From an uncultured Alphaproteobacteria bacterium (GTDB lineage: Bacteria; Pseudomonadota; Alphaproteobacteria; UBA7879; VGCX01), in assembly GCA_913061155.1 (NCBI GenBank), contig CAJXSI010000001.1, positions 77,955 through 114,325 on the forward strand: a stretch of 36,371 nucleotides of DNA, read 5' to 3'. Positions 1 to 9,659 of this stretch are shown one piece after another. The first letter of the stretch is position 1. Each line of letters opens with the position of its first letter. The position numbers and the translations under genes were made by a program. The notes under the pieces are model-generated. The model made no database searches and had not been told where the DNA came from. It was given only the letters and a program-made list of their open reading frames with translations.

Positions 1-110
1 AGTCTGCTTTAAGGGCATTATTGGCTGTAGGATTTAGCATTTCTTCTATTAGAGATGTGACCCCAATTCCGCACAATGGAACGCGCCCGCCTAAGCGTCG
101 CCGTGTGTAA
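1..110 (+). CDS. rpsK: 30S ribosomal protein S11, C-terminal part (5' truncated by window)
   Basis: Frame 3 reads [35 protein letters not shown], the typical S11 C-terminus; directly upstream of rpoA as in the alpha operon. Confidence 0.93.
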   Translation, partial: SALRALLAVGFSISSIRDVTPIPHNGTRPPKRRRV

Positions 111-143
111 TTTAAGAAAAATATATAATTTTAGGAGCAGCTA

Positions 144-1163
144 GTGATACAGGAAAATTGGCAACAACTGATTAAACCAAGCAACATTAAAGTAGAAACT
201 GGGGATGACCCTCAATTTAACGCTACTCTTTTTGCAGAACCTTTGGAAAGAGGTTATGGGACAACTATTGGAAATGCATTACGCCGCGTTTTGCTTTCTT
301 CTATTAGAGGTGCTGCAGTAACATCTGTTCGCATTGATGGGGTTGTTCATGAATTCTCTACGATTCCAGGTGTTATGGAAGATGTATCAGAAATCATTCT
401 TAACCTAAAGACTTTGGCGATCAAGCTTCACTCTGAGGGCCCAAAGAAAATCACCCTTGTTCATAAAGGAAAAGGTGTTGTTACAGCTTCGATGATCGAA
501 GTAGGTTCTGACGTTGAAATTTTAACACCAGATGTTGTTATTTGTAACCTATCTGACAATGCTGTTTTATCAATGGAATTAACGGTTTCCCACGGTAAAG
601 GATACGTTCCTGCCATACATGGTTCATCTAAAGAAACACAAATTGGCGTAATTCCAATTGATGCCTTTTTTAGCCCGGTTAAAAAAGTGGCTTATCGTGT
701 TGAAAATACACGTGTTGGACAACAGACTGACTATGATAAATTAATTATGGATGTTGAAACTGACGGAACGGTTATTCCAGAAGATGCTTTGGCCTTGTCC
801 GCAAGGATTTTGCAAGAACAGTTTGCACCATTTATTAATTTTGAAGACCCAATTGAAATTAAGCAAGAAAAAGAAGAAGATGAACTTCCAATTCCAAGGA
901 ACTTGCTAAGGAAAGTATCTGAACTTGAACTTTCAGTTCGTGCTGCAAATTGCTTGAAAAATGATAATATCATTTACATTGGTGATCTTGTTCAAAGGTC
1001 AGAAAATGAAATGCTTAAAACACCTAACTTTGGTCGTAAATCATTAAATGAAATCAAAGAAGTTCTTACAGAAATGGGGCTAGGATTGGGAATGGATATC
1101 CCAGGTTGGCCGCCTGAAAACATTGAAGACTTGGCAAAACGCCTAGACGACAATAATTTTTAA
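144..1163 (+). CDS. rpoA: DNA-directed RNA polymerase subunit alpha
   Basis: 339 aa; [44 protein letters not shown] motif and C-terminal alphaCTD ([14 protein letters not shown]); GTG start with upstream AGGAG. Confidence 0.98.
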   Translation: MIQENWQQLIKPSNIKVETGDDPQFNATLFAEPLERGYGTTIGNALRRVLLSSIRGAAVTSVRIDGVVHEFSTIPGVMEDVSEIILNLKTLAIKLHSEGPKKITLVHKGKGVVTASMIEVGSDVEILTPDVVICNLSDNAVLSMELTVSHGKGYVPAIHGSSKETQIGVIPIDAFFSPVKKVAYRVENTRVGQQTDYDKLIMDVETDGTVIPEDALALSARILQEQFAPFINFEDPIEIKQEKEEDELPIPRNLLRKVSELELSVRAANCLKNDNIIYIGDLVQRSENEMLKTPNFGRKSLNEIKEVLTEMGLGLGMDIPGWPPENIEDLAKRLDDNNF

Positions 1164-1180
1164 GTTAATACGAGGAAAAG

Positions 1181-1621
1181 ATGCGTCATAAACTAAAAGG
1201 AAGAAAGCTAAATAGAACATCAAGCCACAGAAAGGCTTTGTTCAGCAATATGGCTAACTCATTAATTGCCCACGAACAAATTAAGACAACTTTGCCAAAA
1301 GCAAAAGAGTTACGTGGTGTTGTTGAAAAGTTAATCACAATTGGTAAAAAAGGGGGGTTACATGCCCGTCGCCAATTGATCAGTCAATTGCAAAGCAACG
1401 AAAATTCTAGCAAAGTAATTGATGCTTTGGCAGATAGATATAAAACCAGGTCAGGTGGATACACACGTATCATTAAAGCCGGTTTCCGTTATGGAGACTC
1501 AGCACCTATGGCTGTTATAGAACTTGTTGACCGTCCGGCAGAACCAATTGTTGGGGATGAAAAATCAGCAAAAAATACGACTTCTAAGAAAACAGAAGAA
1601 GCTAAAAAAGACAAAAAATAA
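1181..1621 (+). CDS. rplQ: 50S ribosomal protein L17
   Basis: [45 protein letters not shown] is characteristic of L17; follows rpoA. Confidence 0.98.
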   Translation: MRHKLKGRKLNRTSSHRKALFSNMANSLIAHEQIKTTLPKAKELRGVVEKLITIGKKGGLHARRQLISQLQSNENSSKVIDALADRYKTRSGGYTRIIKAGFRYGDSAPMAVIELVDRPAEPIVGDEKSAKNTTSKKTEEAKKDKK

Positions 1622-1638
1622 GTTTTTAAAAGCATTTT

Positions 1639-1665
1639 AAAACCCAGCATTGCTGGGTTTTTTTA
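1639..1665 (+). terminator. Rho-independent terminator of the ribosomal operon
   Basis: AAACCCAGC-ATT-GCTGGGTTT stem-loop followed by a T run, 18 nt after the rplQ stop. Confidence 0.9.
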
Positions 1666-1858
1666 TGCCTAAATTTTACTATTTGCCGCTTCTTCAGTGC
1701 CTGTCTAAATACCAATATCAAATCCACCAATTTAGGGGGATCAAAAGAATTCTGTTTTCAGGCCTTTTAAGTCCGTTATTATTAAGCGCAGGGTAGCAAC
1801 TTAAAAATCCATGATGTCACACCCCCATCTGGAAAGCTGTTTGGCGTTATTATCGTGC

Positions 1859-2746
1859 CTAATTTCCAGGGCATTTCCATTCTTCAAGTATTTGATCAAT
1901 CATATTTTTTGCAATAGAAACAAGTTTAGGGTTTGTTTGGGTATAATAAGGAATAATAATTAAGGCAATAGATAACGCCCAACCCCGTCCCCGTGTCCAT
2001 GTGTCCTCGTCAATATCCAAGTGATTTTTGAAAGTTTTTCTGGCGCCCGCATCAAACAGACACCATGCTGGAATTAAATCACAAGCTGGATCTCCTTTGC
2101 CAAATAATCCGAAATCTATAATTCCATGTAATTTTCCTTCTTTAATAATTAAATTACTTGGTAGCAGGTCGCCATGCAGCCAAACCCCTGGCTTATGCCA
2201 TTCGGGTGCTTGCAAACAATCTTTCCACAGAGCCGCTATAGCTTTTGGATCATATAGGCTTTTAAGGTCAAGGATGGCTTGTTGGACAGCATCATTTTGA
2301 CTTATTAGGGGGAGGCCCCTTTTTGCTTTGGGTGCGAATTTTGCGCTTATTTTATGGAGTGAGTTGATGAAATTGGCAAGCAATTTTGCCGTATCATTTA
2401 AATTTATTGGCTTATTATCATAAGCCTCAACCCCTTCTATCCAGTTATAAATTGACCAAACATAAGGGTATTTATTATCAGGTTTGCCTATGTCAATAAG
2501 CTCAGGGGTATTCAAAGGTAAATTCGGCCCTAGCTTAGGCAGCCACTTTTGTTCTTTTTTAATTTGATTTTCGCCTTGTTGGGTCCTTGGCAGGCGGATG
2601 CATTTATCTTTCCCCAATTTATAGACGATATTATCTGTTCCTGAATAGGTGATTTCTTTAATGGTTTCCTTTTTCCATTTTGGAAATTGTAAGTAAACAA
2701 GGTCTTTGACTATATCAATATTTATTTTTGCTTCATTTTTATGCAT
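1859..2746 (-). CDS. Aminoglycoside phosphotransferase (APH) family kinase-like protein
   Basis: 295 aa; catalytic HGDLLPSNLI and metal-binding IIDFGLFGKGDPACDL motifs typical of the APH/choline kinase fold; substrate unknown. Confidence 0.85.
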   Translation of the reverse strand: MHKNEAKINIDIVKDLVYLQFPKWKKETIKEITYSGTDNIVYKLGKDKCIRLPRTQQGENQIKKEQKWLPKLGPNLPLNTPELIDIGKPDNKYPYVWSIYNWIEGVEAYDNKPINLNDTAKLLANFINSLHKISAKFAPKAKRGLPLISQNDAVQQAILDLKSLYDPKAIAALWKDCLQAPEWHKPGVWLHGDLLPSNLIIKEGKLHGIIDFGLFGKGDPACDLIPAWCLFDAGARKTFKNHLDIDEDTWTRGRGWALSIALIIIPYYTQTNPKLVSIAKNMIDQILEEWKCPGN

Positions 2747-2824
2747 GGCTGTTTGCTTTGTCCAAAATAAACGGGTTGTTCAAAAAGTATACCCGTAAAT
2801 TTAAAAAATAAATAAGGTTTTTGC

Positions 2825-2852
2825 TTGAAAAAAATCTTTTTCATGGTAATAT
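2825..2852 (+). promoter_or_regulatory. Putative sigma70-type promoter of tRNA-Gly
   Basis: TTGAAA (2825-2830), 16-nt spacer, TAATAT (2847-2852), 11 nt before the mature tRNA 5' end. Confidence 0.55.
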
Positions 2853-2863
2853 TCAAATCAATT

Positions 2864-2938
2864 GCGGGAGTAGCTCAGTGGTAGAGCACAACCTTGCCAA
2901 GGTTGGGGTCGAGGGTTCGAATCCCTTCTTCCGCTCCA
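2864..2938 (+). tRNA. tRNA-Gly (anticodon GCC), CCA encoded
   Basis: GCGGGAG...CTTCCGC acceptor arm, D-arm TAGCTCAGTGGTAGAGCA, anticodon arm CCTT-GCC-AAGG, T-arm GGGTTCGAATCCC, terminal TCCA. Confidence 0.96.
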
Positions 2939-3025
2939 AAAAAATCCCTTGATATAATCAAAATCCAGTGTGGAACGTCGCATTAAAAACTGATATTATA
3001 TTTACTTATATTAAAGGTTTTATTT

Positions 3026-6000
3026 ATGACGCACATGAACGACGATAGCATCAAACAAAAACAAGCCATAATAAAGGCTGTTGTTGATTCTTCAAAAATA
3101 AAAGCAAAAGAAATTAATTCTTTTAGCTCTATTTTATACTCTGGAATAAGTTCAAACGAGATAGCTGAAATGGAAAAGGCTAAGCTTACAGAGTTTCTGA
3201 AAGAAAGCTGGAAAGAATTTCAAAACCGCAAAGAATATAACATTTCCGTCGTGCCAGTTCATAATAAGAAAGAAGATCTTTCCTATACACAAATAATTAT
3301 TTTAAATAGAAACAAACCTTTCCTTGTGGATTCGATTACTTCCTTAATTAATGGTTTAGGTTTCAATATTAATTTCTTAATTCATCCTGTTATAAGGGTT
3401 AATCGATCCAAAAAGGGGGATCTTGATTCTTTTTCTGTCCCTGAAGTCAAACAAGTGGATATAGAGGCTGAGTCAATAGTATGCATTGAACTGCAAGAGT
3501 ATTTAGAAAAAGAAGAAGTATCTGATCTAAAAAAATCGATTAATAATGTTCTTGATGATGTCCGCCGATCAGTGAAAGACTGGCATAAAATGCGTAAGAA
3601 ACTTACGAATGCTTTGTTTGACCTTGATTCAAGAAAACTGTCTTGTAAAAAATATTCGAATATAGAAATTCAATCTTTTCTTCAATGGTTGGATAGGGGG
3701 TATTTCACCTTTTTGGGCTATCGGGAATATGACCTTGATAAAAAAGGATATGCAAACCTAACGGATGCCTTAGGTTTGTTGAAAAATTTCAAGCAGAGCC
3801 TTTTTACAGGCTCTGTCAAAGACGATCAAATGATTGTCCAAGAACGTATGATGAAAGATATTTCCCCCTTTGATATCACCAAAACTCTTCGCAATTCGAC
3901 GGTACACCGGGCGGTTTCTATGGATGTAATCCGCGTTGCAAAAGTTGATAAAGATGGAAATATAATTGGCGAACGGCAATTTTTTGGCTTATTCACATCG
4001 GCTGTGTATAACCGAAGTATCAGGGATATTCCTTTATTACGCCAAAAAGTTCAGAATGTTTTGTCAAAATCAAATGTCGCAGCAGACTGGCATGATGGGA
4101 AAGCTTTGACCCATATTATGGAATCTTTCCCCAGGGACGAGCTTTTTCAAATAGACGAAGAAAAATTGCTTAAAACAACCCAATCAATTGTTCAGCTGCA
4201 AGAACGCCAGAGGGTCGCATTGTATATGCGCCAAGATAAACTAGGGCATATTATTTCTTGCTTGGTTTACGTGCCACGTGATAGGTACACGTCTGATTTA
4301 CGACAGAAATTTTCAGGTATTCTTGAAAAGAGTCTTGAGGCGAAAACGTTAAGTTTCCATACAGAAATTGGCGGAAACCTTTCTTTCGCGCGGGTTAATT
4401 TCATTTTGTCCCCCCGATCATTAAAAACAAAAACAAAAGTTTCCTTAAAAAATCTTGAAAGTGATTTGGAATCTGCCTCTATGCGGTGGGAAGACTTGTT
4501 TATAAAGCAGGCCAAGAAAGAATTCCTAAGATCACAATCTAAAAAAATGATTGAACAGTACGTTCATGCGTTTCCGACTTCTTATCAGGAGTCTTTTAGT
4601 GTTGAAAGTGCCTTTGCCGATATTGGTTTTGCAGAAAAAGCCCTTCAAGAAAATAAATTAAAAATACAATTTTATGACTTTAAAAACAAAGGTAAGCCAG
4701 AGTTTTTATTAAAGCTTTATAACCCAGGGTCTGCAATTGTTTTGTCTTCTATTATGCCGATTTTGGAAAATATGGGGCTTCGGGTTATAACAGAGTCCCC
4801 GTATTCTTTGAAGGTTGGAAAAGAAGGCGCCAATATATGGATGCACTGTTTCAGAACACAATTCAGAGTTGAATGCTCTAGCTTTATCTTTGATGATATT
4901 GCCGATAACTTTGTGGAATGTCTTAATAAGGTTTGGCAAGGGGAAGCTGAAAATGATTGTTTCAATGCTTTGGTTGTGGAAACAGGCCTGGATTGGCGTC
5001 AAATAAGTTTACTTAGGGCTTACTATAAATACCTTCGGCAGATTCATTTTTCATTCGAAAAAGATTTTGTTAAAGATACTTTTAGTCAGCACCCAAAAAT
5101 AACATTGTCCCTGGTACATCTTTTTGAAAGCCTTTTTAACCTAGAGACAAAAATGCTGGCAAAAGAAACTGTTCAAAAAAAGATTTCGGCCATAAAAAGT
5201 TCTTTGGAACGGGTATCAAGTGCCAATAGTGACCATGTCTTTAGAAGTTTTTTGAATTTAATTACCGTAACAATTCGGACAAATTATTATCGGAAAGACA
5301 AGTCAGGCCATCACAGAAATTTCTTGTCCTTCAAGTTCAACAGTGCGGAAATTACGGGCTTGGTTCGACCGCGTCCGGCATACGAAATATATGTTTATTC
5401 ATCTTGGATGGAAGCCATTCACCTAAGGGGTGGCAAAGTTGCCAGAGGGGGTATTCGTTGGTCTGATCGATCAGAAGATTACCGTACTGAAGTTCTGGGG
5501 CTGTTAAAAGCACAAATGGTTAAAAACAGTGTTATTATTCCGGTTGGGGCAAAGGGTGGATTTATAATTAAAAAATCCCTTGATGGCATGACTTATCCTG
5601 AACGTCAAAAAGAAGCAATCCATTGTTATAAAACAATGATCAGGGGCCTTTTTGATGTAACAGATAACTTGGTTAATGGAAAAATTGAATCCCCTGAAGG
5701 GGTAAGATGCCTTGATGATGCAGATCATTATTTGGTTGTGGCTGCAGATAAAGGAACAGCAACCTTTTCTGATATCGCAAATGAAGTGGCGGCGGAATAT
5801 AATTTTTGGATAGGCGATGCCTTTGCTTCGGGTGGATCTGTTGGATATGATCATAAGAAAATGGGAATCACCGCAAAGGGGGCATGGGTTTCTGTCATGC
5901 GCCACTTTAGGGAATTAGGGGTTAATACCCAGAAAGATCCGTTCTCTGTTGTTGGTGTTGGGGATATGTCAGGGGATGTCTTTGGAAATGGAATGCTGTT

Positions 6001-7828
6001 ATCAAAGAAAATAAAATTAATTGCCAGTTTTAACCACTTGCATATTTTTATTGATCCAAATCCTGATCTTGAAAAAAGCTATAAAGAAAGAAGTCGACTT
6101 TTTAAATTACCTAGGTCTTCATGGGGGGATTATGATCAGTCATGCCTTTCCAAGGGGGGCATGATTATAGACAGAGCTTCGAAAAAAGTAAAACTCACCC
6201 CCGAAGTTTCAGCCATCTTATCCTTTCATAAATCTGAGGTCACGCCTAACGAACTTATTCAAGTTTTGTTAAAAGCGCATGTTGATTTATTGTGGTTCGG
6301 TGGGATCGGTACGTTTATTAAATCTGAAGATGAAAGTCACCATGATGTTGGGGATCGTGTGAATGATGCCATTCGTGTGAATGCTTCGGATTTAAGGTGT
6401 AAAGTTGTTGGGGAAGGGGCTAACTTAGGGGTGACCCAACGGGCGCGCATTGAATATTCTTTGGGCGGTGGCTTCATTAATACAGATGCGATTGATAACT
6501 CTGCCGGCGTGGATACATCAGATCACGAAGTTAATATCAAGATTTTATTACAAGATCCTAAGATAAAGAAAACGTTATCAGAAGGTAAAAGAAAAACGCT
6601 ACTGACATCAATGACAGATCATATTGCCGAATTGGTTCTAAGGAATAATTATTTACAATCACAGGCTGTTTCTATGGTTCATTCAAGGGGATACCGCGTA
6701 TTGGGGCGCCAAAGCCGACTTATGCGATCTATTGAAAAAATGGGCAAGCTGGACCGTGATGTTGAATATTTACCAAATGAAAAGTCTTTGAGCAAAAGAA
6801 CCCTTAGTCGCACAGGTCTTTCAAGACCAGAAATTGCCGTTTTGCTGGCTTATGGAAAGATATTCGCCTATGAACAAATAATTGAATCAAGCCTTCCTAA
6901 AAACAAGTTTTTGAAACACACTTTATATGATTATTTTCCAGAAAATATAAATAAAAAATATGCTGCATCCATTGACAAGCACCCTTTGCGGGATGAAATT
7001 ATCTCTACGAATATAGCCAATAGCCTTGTAAACAGGGTTGGCCCAACATTCTTAAATGAAATGATGGATATTTCAGGGGCAAAATTAACAGAAGTTATTC
7101 ATGCCTACCTGGTTGTCAAAGAAAGCTTTGGGCTTGAAAGTTTTTGGACAGATATTGAAGGTTTAGATTATAAAATCCCAGCAGATATACAAATGCAAAT
7201 GCTGATAGATATTGTTGAGCTTATTGAAAAAAATGTTCTATGGTTACTGCATAAAAATAAATCACTTGATTTAGAGGGGTGCGTCAAACTTTACTCTAAG
7301 AAAGTGAATGAATTGCATAAATGTGCGGGGAAAAATTTGTCCAGCATTGTTTCTTTGGCAATAAGTAAAAAGCAAGACGGCTATAAACAAAAGCAAGTTC
7401 CGGCAGAAATTGCTGAGAAATTTTCTGAATTAAACCTTATGAATTATGCCTATTTATTAATTGATTTATCAATCAGTACCAAGGTAGGCATAGAAAAAAC
7501 ATCACAGATGTTTCATAAAATAGGGGATAGATTGGGAATAGATTGGCTGTTATCAGAGCTTAAAAAACAATCGTCTGAAAATACGTGGACAAAAAAGGCA
7601 CTGTATAATCTGAGGGATCAACTTATAGAAATTAAAGACAAAATATGTTTCAAACTTTTGACACATTATAAAGACCTATCGATGGACGAGGCGATTGAAA
7701 CTTGGTTGCGCCAGAATAATTATTTGGCAGAAAAAACAGAAGAAGTTCTGGAAAGTTTGAAAGATAATGATAAAATCGACCCAACAATGTTGTATGTGGC
7801 GGTTCGTCAGCTTGCATCACTTGTTTAA
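3026..7828 (+). CDS. NAD-specific glutamate dehydrogenase, large (GDH-180-type) class
   Basis: 1600 aa; RGGIRWSDRSEDYRTEVLGLLKAQMVKNSVIIPVGAKGGF and VVGVGDMSGDVFGNGML, characteristic of the ~1600-aa bacterial NAD-GDH family. Confidence 0.96.
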   Translation: MTHMNDDSIKQKQAIIKAVVDSSKIKAKEINSFSSILYSGISSNEIAEMEKAKLTEFLKESWKEFQNRKEYNISVVPVHNKKEDLSYTQIIILNRNKPFLVDSITSLINGLGFNINFLIHPVIRVNRSKKGDLDSFSVPEVKQVDIEAESIVCIELQEYLEKEEVSDLKKSINNVLDDVRRSVKDWHKMRKKLTNALFDLDSRKLSCKKYSNIEIQSFLQWLDRGYFTFLGYREYDLDKKGYANLTDALGLLKNFKQSLFTGSVKDDQMIVQERMMKDISPFDITKTLRNSTVHRAVSMDVIRVAKVDKDGNIIGERQFFGLFTSAVYNRSIRDIPLLRQKVQNVLSKSNVAADWHDGKALTHIMESFPRDELFQIDEEKLLKTTQSIVQLQERQRVALYMRQDKLGHIISCLVYVPRDRYTSDLRQKFSGILEKSLEAKTLSFHTEIGGNLSFARVNFILSPRSLKTKTKVSLKNLESDLESASMRWEDLFIKQAKKEFLRSQSKKMIEQYVHAFPTSYQESFSVESAFADIGFAEKALQENKLKIQFYDFKNKGKPEFLLKLYNPGSAIVLSSIMPILENMGLRVITESPYSLKVGKEGANIWMHCFRTQFRVECSSFIFDDIADNFVECLNKVWQGEAENDCFNALVVETGLDWRQISLLRAYYKYLRQIHFSFEKDFVKDTFSQHPKITLSLVHLFESLFNLETKMLAKETVQKKISAIKSSLERVSSANSDHVFRSFLNLITVTIRTNYYRKDKSGHHRNFLSFKFNSAEITGLVRPRPAYEIYVYSSWMEAIHLRGGKVARGGIRWSDRSEDYRTEVLGLLKAQMVKNSVIIPVGAKGGFIIKKSLDGMTYPERQKEAIHCYKTMIRGLFDVTDNLVNGKIESPEGVRCLDDADHYLVVAADKGTATFSDIANEVAAEYNFWIGDAFASGGSVGYDHKKMGITAKGAWVSVMRHFRELGVNTQKDPFSVVGVGDMSGDVFGNGMLLSKKIKLIASFNHLHIFIDPNPDLEKSYKERSRLFKLPRSSWGDYDQSCLSKGGMIIDRASKKVKLTPEVSAILSFHKSEVTPNELIQVLLKAHVDLLWFGGIGTFIKSEDESHHDVGDRVNDAIRVNASDLRCKVVGEGANLGVTQRARIEYSLGGGFINTDAIDNSAGVDTSDHEVNIKILLQDPKIKKTLSEGKRKTLLTSMTDHIAELVLRNNYLQSQAVSMVHSRGYRVLGRQSRLMRSIEKMGKLDRDVEYLPNEKSLSKRTLSRTGLSRPEIAVLLAYGKIFAYEQIIESSLPKNKFLKHTLYDYFPENINKKYAASIDKHPLRDEIISTNIANSLVNRVGPTFLNEMMDISGAKLTEVIHAYLVVKESFGLESFWTDIEGLDYKIPADIQMQMLIDIVELIEKNVLWLLHKNKSLDLEGCVKLYSKKVNELHKCAGKNLSSIVSLAISKKQDGYKQKQVPAEIAEKFSELNLMNYAYLLIDLSISTKVGIEKTSQMFHKIGDRLGIDWLLSELKKQSSENTWTKKALYNLRDQLIEIKDKICFKLLTHYKDLSMDEAIETWLRQNNYLAEKTEEVLESLKDNDKIDPTMLYVAVRQLASLV

Positions 7829-7892
7829 GGTTACCCCTTGAAATATCTTTTTTTGACCCCATATCTATAGTATGGAGCGAGGTATAAAACAC

Positions 7893-8396
7893 ATGTCAAA
7901 AAATAACATTATTTCATTAAATAAAAAAAATAACCAACAAGAAAGTATCGATGTATCTTTATCATATACTGTTGGGAAAATAAGAAAAATTATAGATCAA
8001 TATGATGTTGTTGATCAAATTTCTGAAATAACAAAAGTTATCAAAAATTTACAATTGGGTGAAAACCCGTATACAAAAATGGTCATTTCATATAAGGAAT
8101 GTATGTTTTTCAGGCATCAATTTAACTTAATGGTTAAGAAATTGCCAACCATGGTAACAATAGAGTTAATTGATATTTTGGGAAGTATATGGCCCAAAGA
8201 TGCCGTGGTTATGGATAGGTTGAAAATGATTTTAATTAAGTCCTTAGAAACAGGCATGAACATGAAACAGATTCAGCAGATCTTTTTCAAAGACATGGAT
8301 ACCTGTGATTATTTATTAAAAGGGGCCATCGATTTTGAAAAAAGCATCCTGGGCGATAATATCGTAGAATTTCCTAAAAATCGTTGGGGGCAATAA
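7893..8396 (+). CDS. Hypothetical protein (~167 aa from the internal ATG; the track start is 7872)
   Basis: Intact ORF filling the gap after gdh; GAGCGAGG upstream of ATG 7893 favours that start; no recognised family. Confidence 0.7.
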   Translation: MSKNNIISLNKKNNQQESIDVSLSYTVGKIRKIIDQYDVVDQISEITKVIKNLQLGENPYTKMVISYKECMFFRHQFNLMVKKLPTMVTIELIDILGSIWPKDAVVMDRLKMILIKSLETGMNMKQIQQIFFKDMDTCDYLLKGAIDFEKSILGDNIVEFPKNRWGQ

Positions 8397-8417
8397 ACCC
8401 AAAAAGCCTTAAGAGGG

Positions 8418-9659
8418 TTAGTAGTCTTTGTTTACTGTGGCAATTTTTGTTGCAACAAAAATAAAGACCATGGATAAAATTATCATATAAGTAATGTTTG
8501 AAGTTTCTACACTGCTTAGGGCTATTTTCTCTGATATAAAAGGGGTTGCCCCGGTCAAGGTGGCTTGCCCAAGTGAAAAAGGAACAGCAAACCCAGAGTA
8601 TTTATACTTAGAAGGGAACATTTTCTGAATCATTAAGAACACAGGCGCCCCCTGGAAAGCTGTTAATATAGCAATCAAAAGCTGGCAGCATATAATAAGG
8701 GATAAAATATTATATGAGATAGCAATATAAAAAATAATAATAAGGATGACGTTTAAAATTAAAGAATAATAAAGCAATTTTTTATGGCAAATATAGGTGC
8801 TAAGCCAGCAGAAAAAGATCATAGATAAGCCGCATACAAGCATCATCACAGAAGACAATAATAAAACAGGTGAATCATCAATAAAGAATGTTGCTTTTAT
8901 ATGGCCTGACAGCCAACTGGCGCCAATGTAAAAAGGCACCAGCAACGCAGAACCAAATAAGAATACAGATATTATATTTTTGGGATACTTTGTGACAGCG
9001 TGGATGAAAGGGATAACTTCTTTCGATTTTTCAGATTTTTCCCAGGTTTCAGATTCTTGCATGGAATCTTTAAAAGCATACAAAAAGATACCGTAGACAG
9101 CCCCAAATAAGAACGGAATTCTCCAGCCCCAACTTGGCATAAAGCTTAAAGTTGATCCAGCAGAGATAGATGTACCCAATAAAGCCCCAAAAAATCCCAT
9201 GGATAAAAGGATGCCCATGTTAACATTCTTTTCTTTTTTTGTGCTGGATTCCCCAACAAAGGTAATGGTTCCATAAAAAGCCCCACCGATGCTGGCCCCT
9301 TGAAATAACCGACAGATAATCAGTATAATAGGGGAATAAATGCCAAGTGTTTCATAGCCTGGAAGAATGGCAATAATAATGGCTGGGAAAATACTGGAAA
9401 TAAAAGAATAAGTTACCGCTTTTTTTCGGCCAAACCTATCCCCCACCCAGGAAAATATTCCGGCTCCGAAGGGGCGCATCCAGAATCCAGCGGCAATTGC
9501 CGCATAGATTCCCAGCATTGTTTCTTTGGAATCTTCAGTAGACGGAAAAAATTGAAAAGCAACTAAAGGGCCAAAAAAGGCAAACAATGTATTTTCATAA
9601 TGCTCATAAATATGACCTAGAACAGCATATACAATTGATTTATTTCTTTTTCCTGTCAT
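8418..9659 (-). CDS. MFS transporter, metabolite:H+ symporter (ProP-like) family
   Basis: 413 aa polytopic; GAGIFSWVGDRFGRKKAVTYS loop and RLFQGASIGGAFYGTITFVGE typical of the ProP/MHS subfamily; ATG immediately follows the rne stop. Confidence 0.85.
   Translation of the reverse strand: MTGKRNKSIVYAVLGHIYEHYENTLFAFFGPLVAFQFFPSTEDSKETMLGIYAAIAAGFWMRPFGAGIFSWVGDRFGRKKAVTYSFISSIFPAIIIAILPGYETLGIYSPIILIICRLFQGASIGGAFYGTITFVGESSTKKEKNVNMGILLSMGFFGALLGTSISAGSTLSFMPSWGWRIPFLFGAVYGIFLYAFKDSMQESETWEKSEKSKEVIPFIHAVTKYPKNIISVFLFGSALLVPFYIGASWLSGHIKATFFIDDSPVLLLSSVMMLVCGLSMIFFCWLSTYICHKKLLYYSLILNVILIIIFYIAISYNILSLIICCQLLIAILTAFQGAPVFLMIQKMFPSKYKYSGFAVPFSLGQATLTGATPFISEKIALSSVETSNITYMIILSMVFIFVATKIATVNKDY

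Noticed and set aside
1671-1858. Possible gene remnant between rplQ and the APH gene
   Set aside because: Six-frame reading gives only short fragments (e.g. NNAKQLSRWGCDIMDF) that I cannot assign to a family
5504-5905. Antisense ORF (133 aa, minus) inside gdh
   Set aside because: Shadow ORF opposite a strongly conserved coding region; no recognisable motifs
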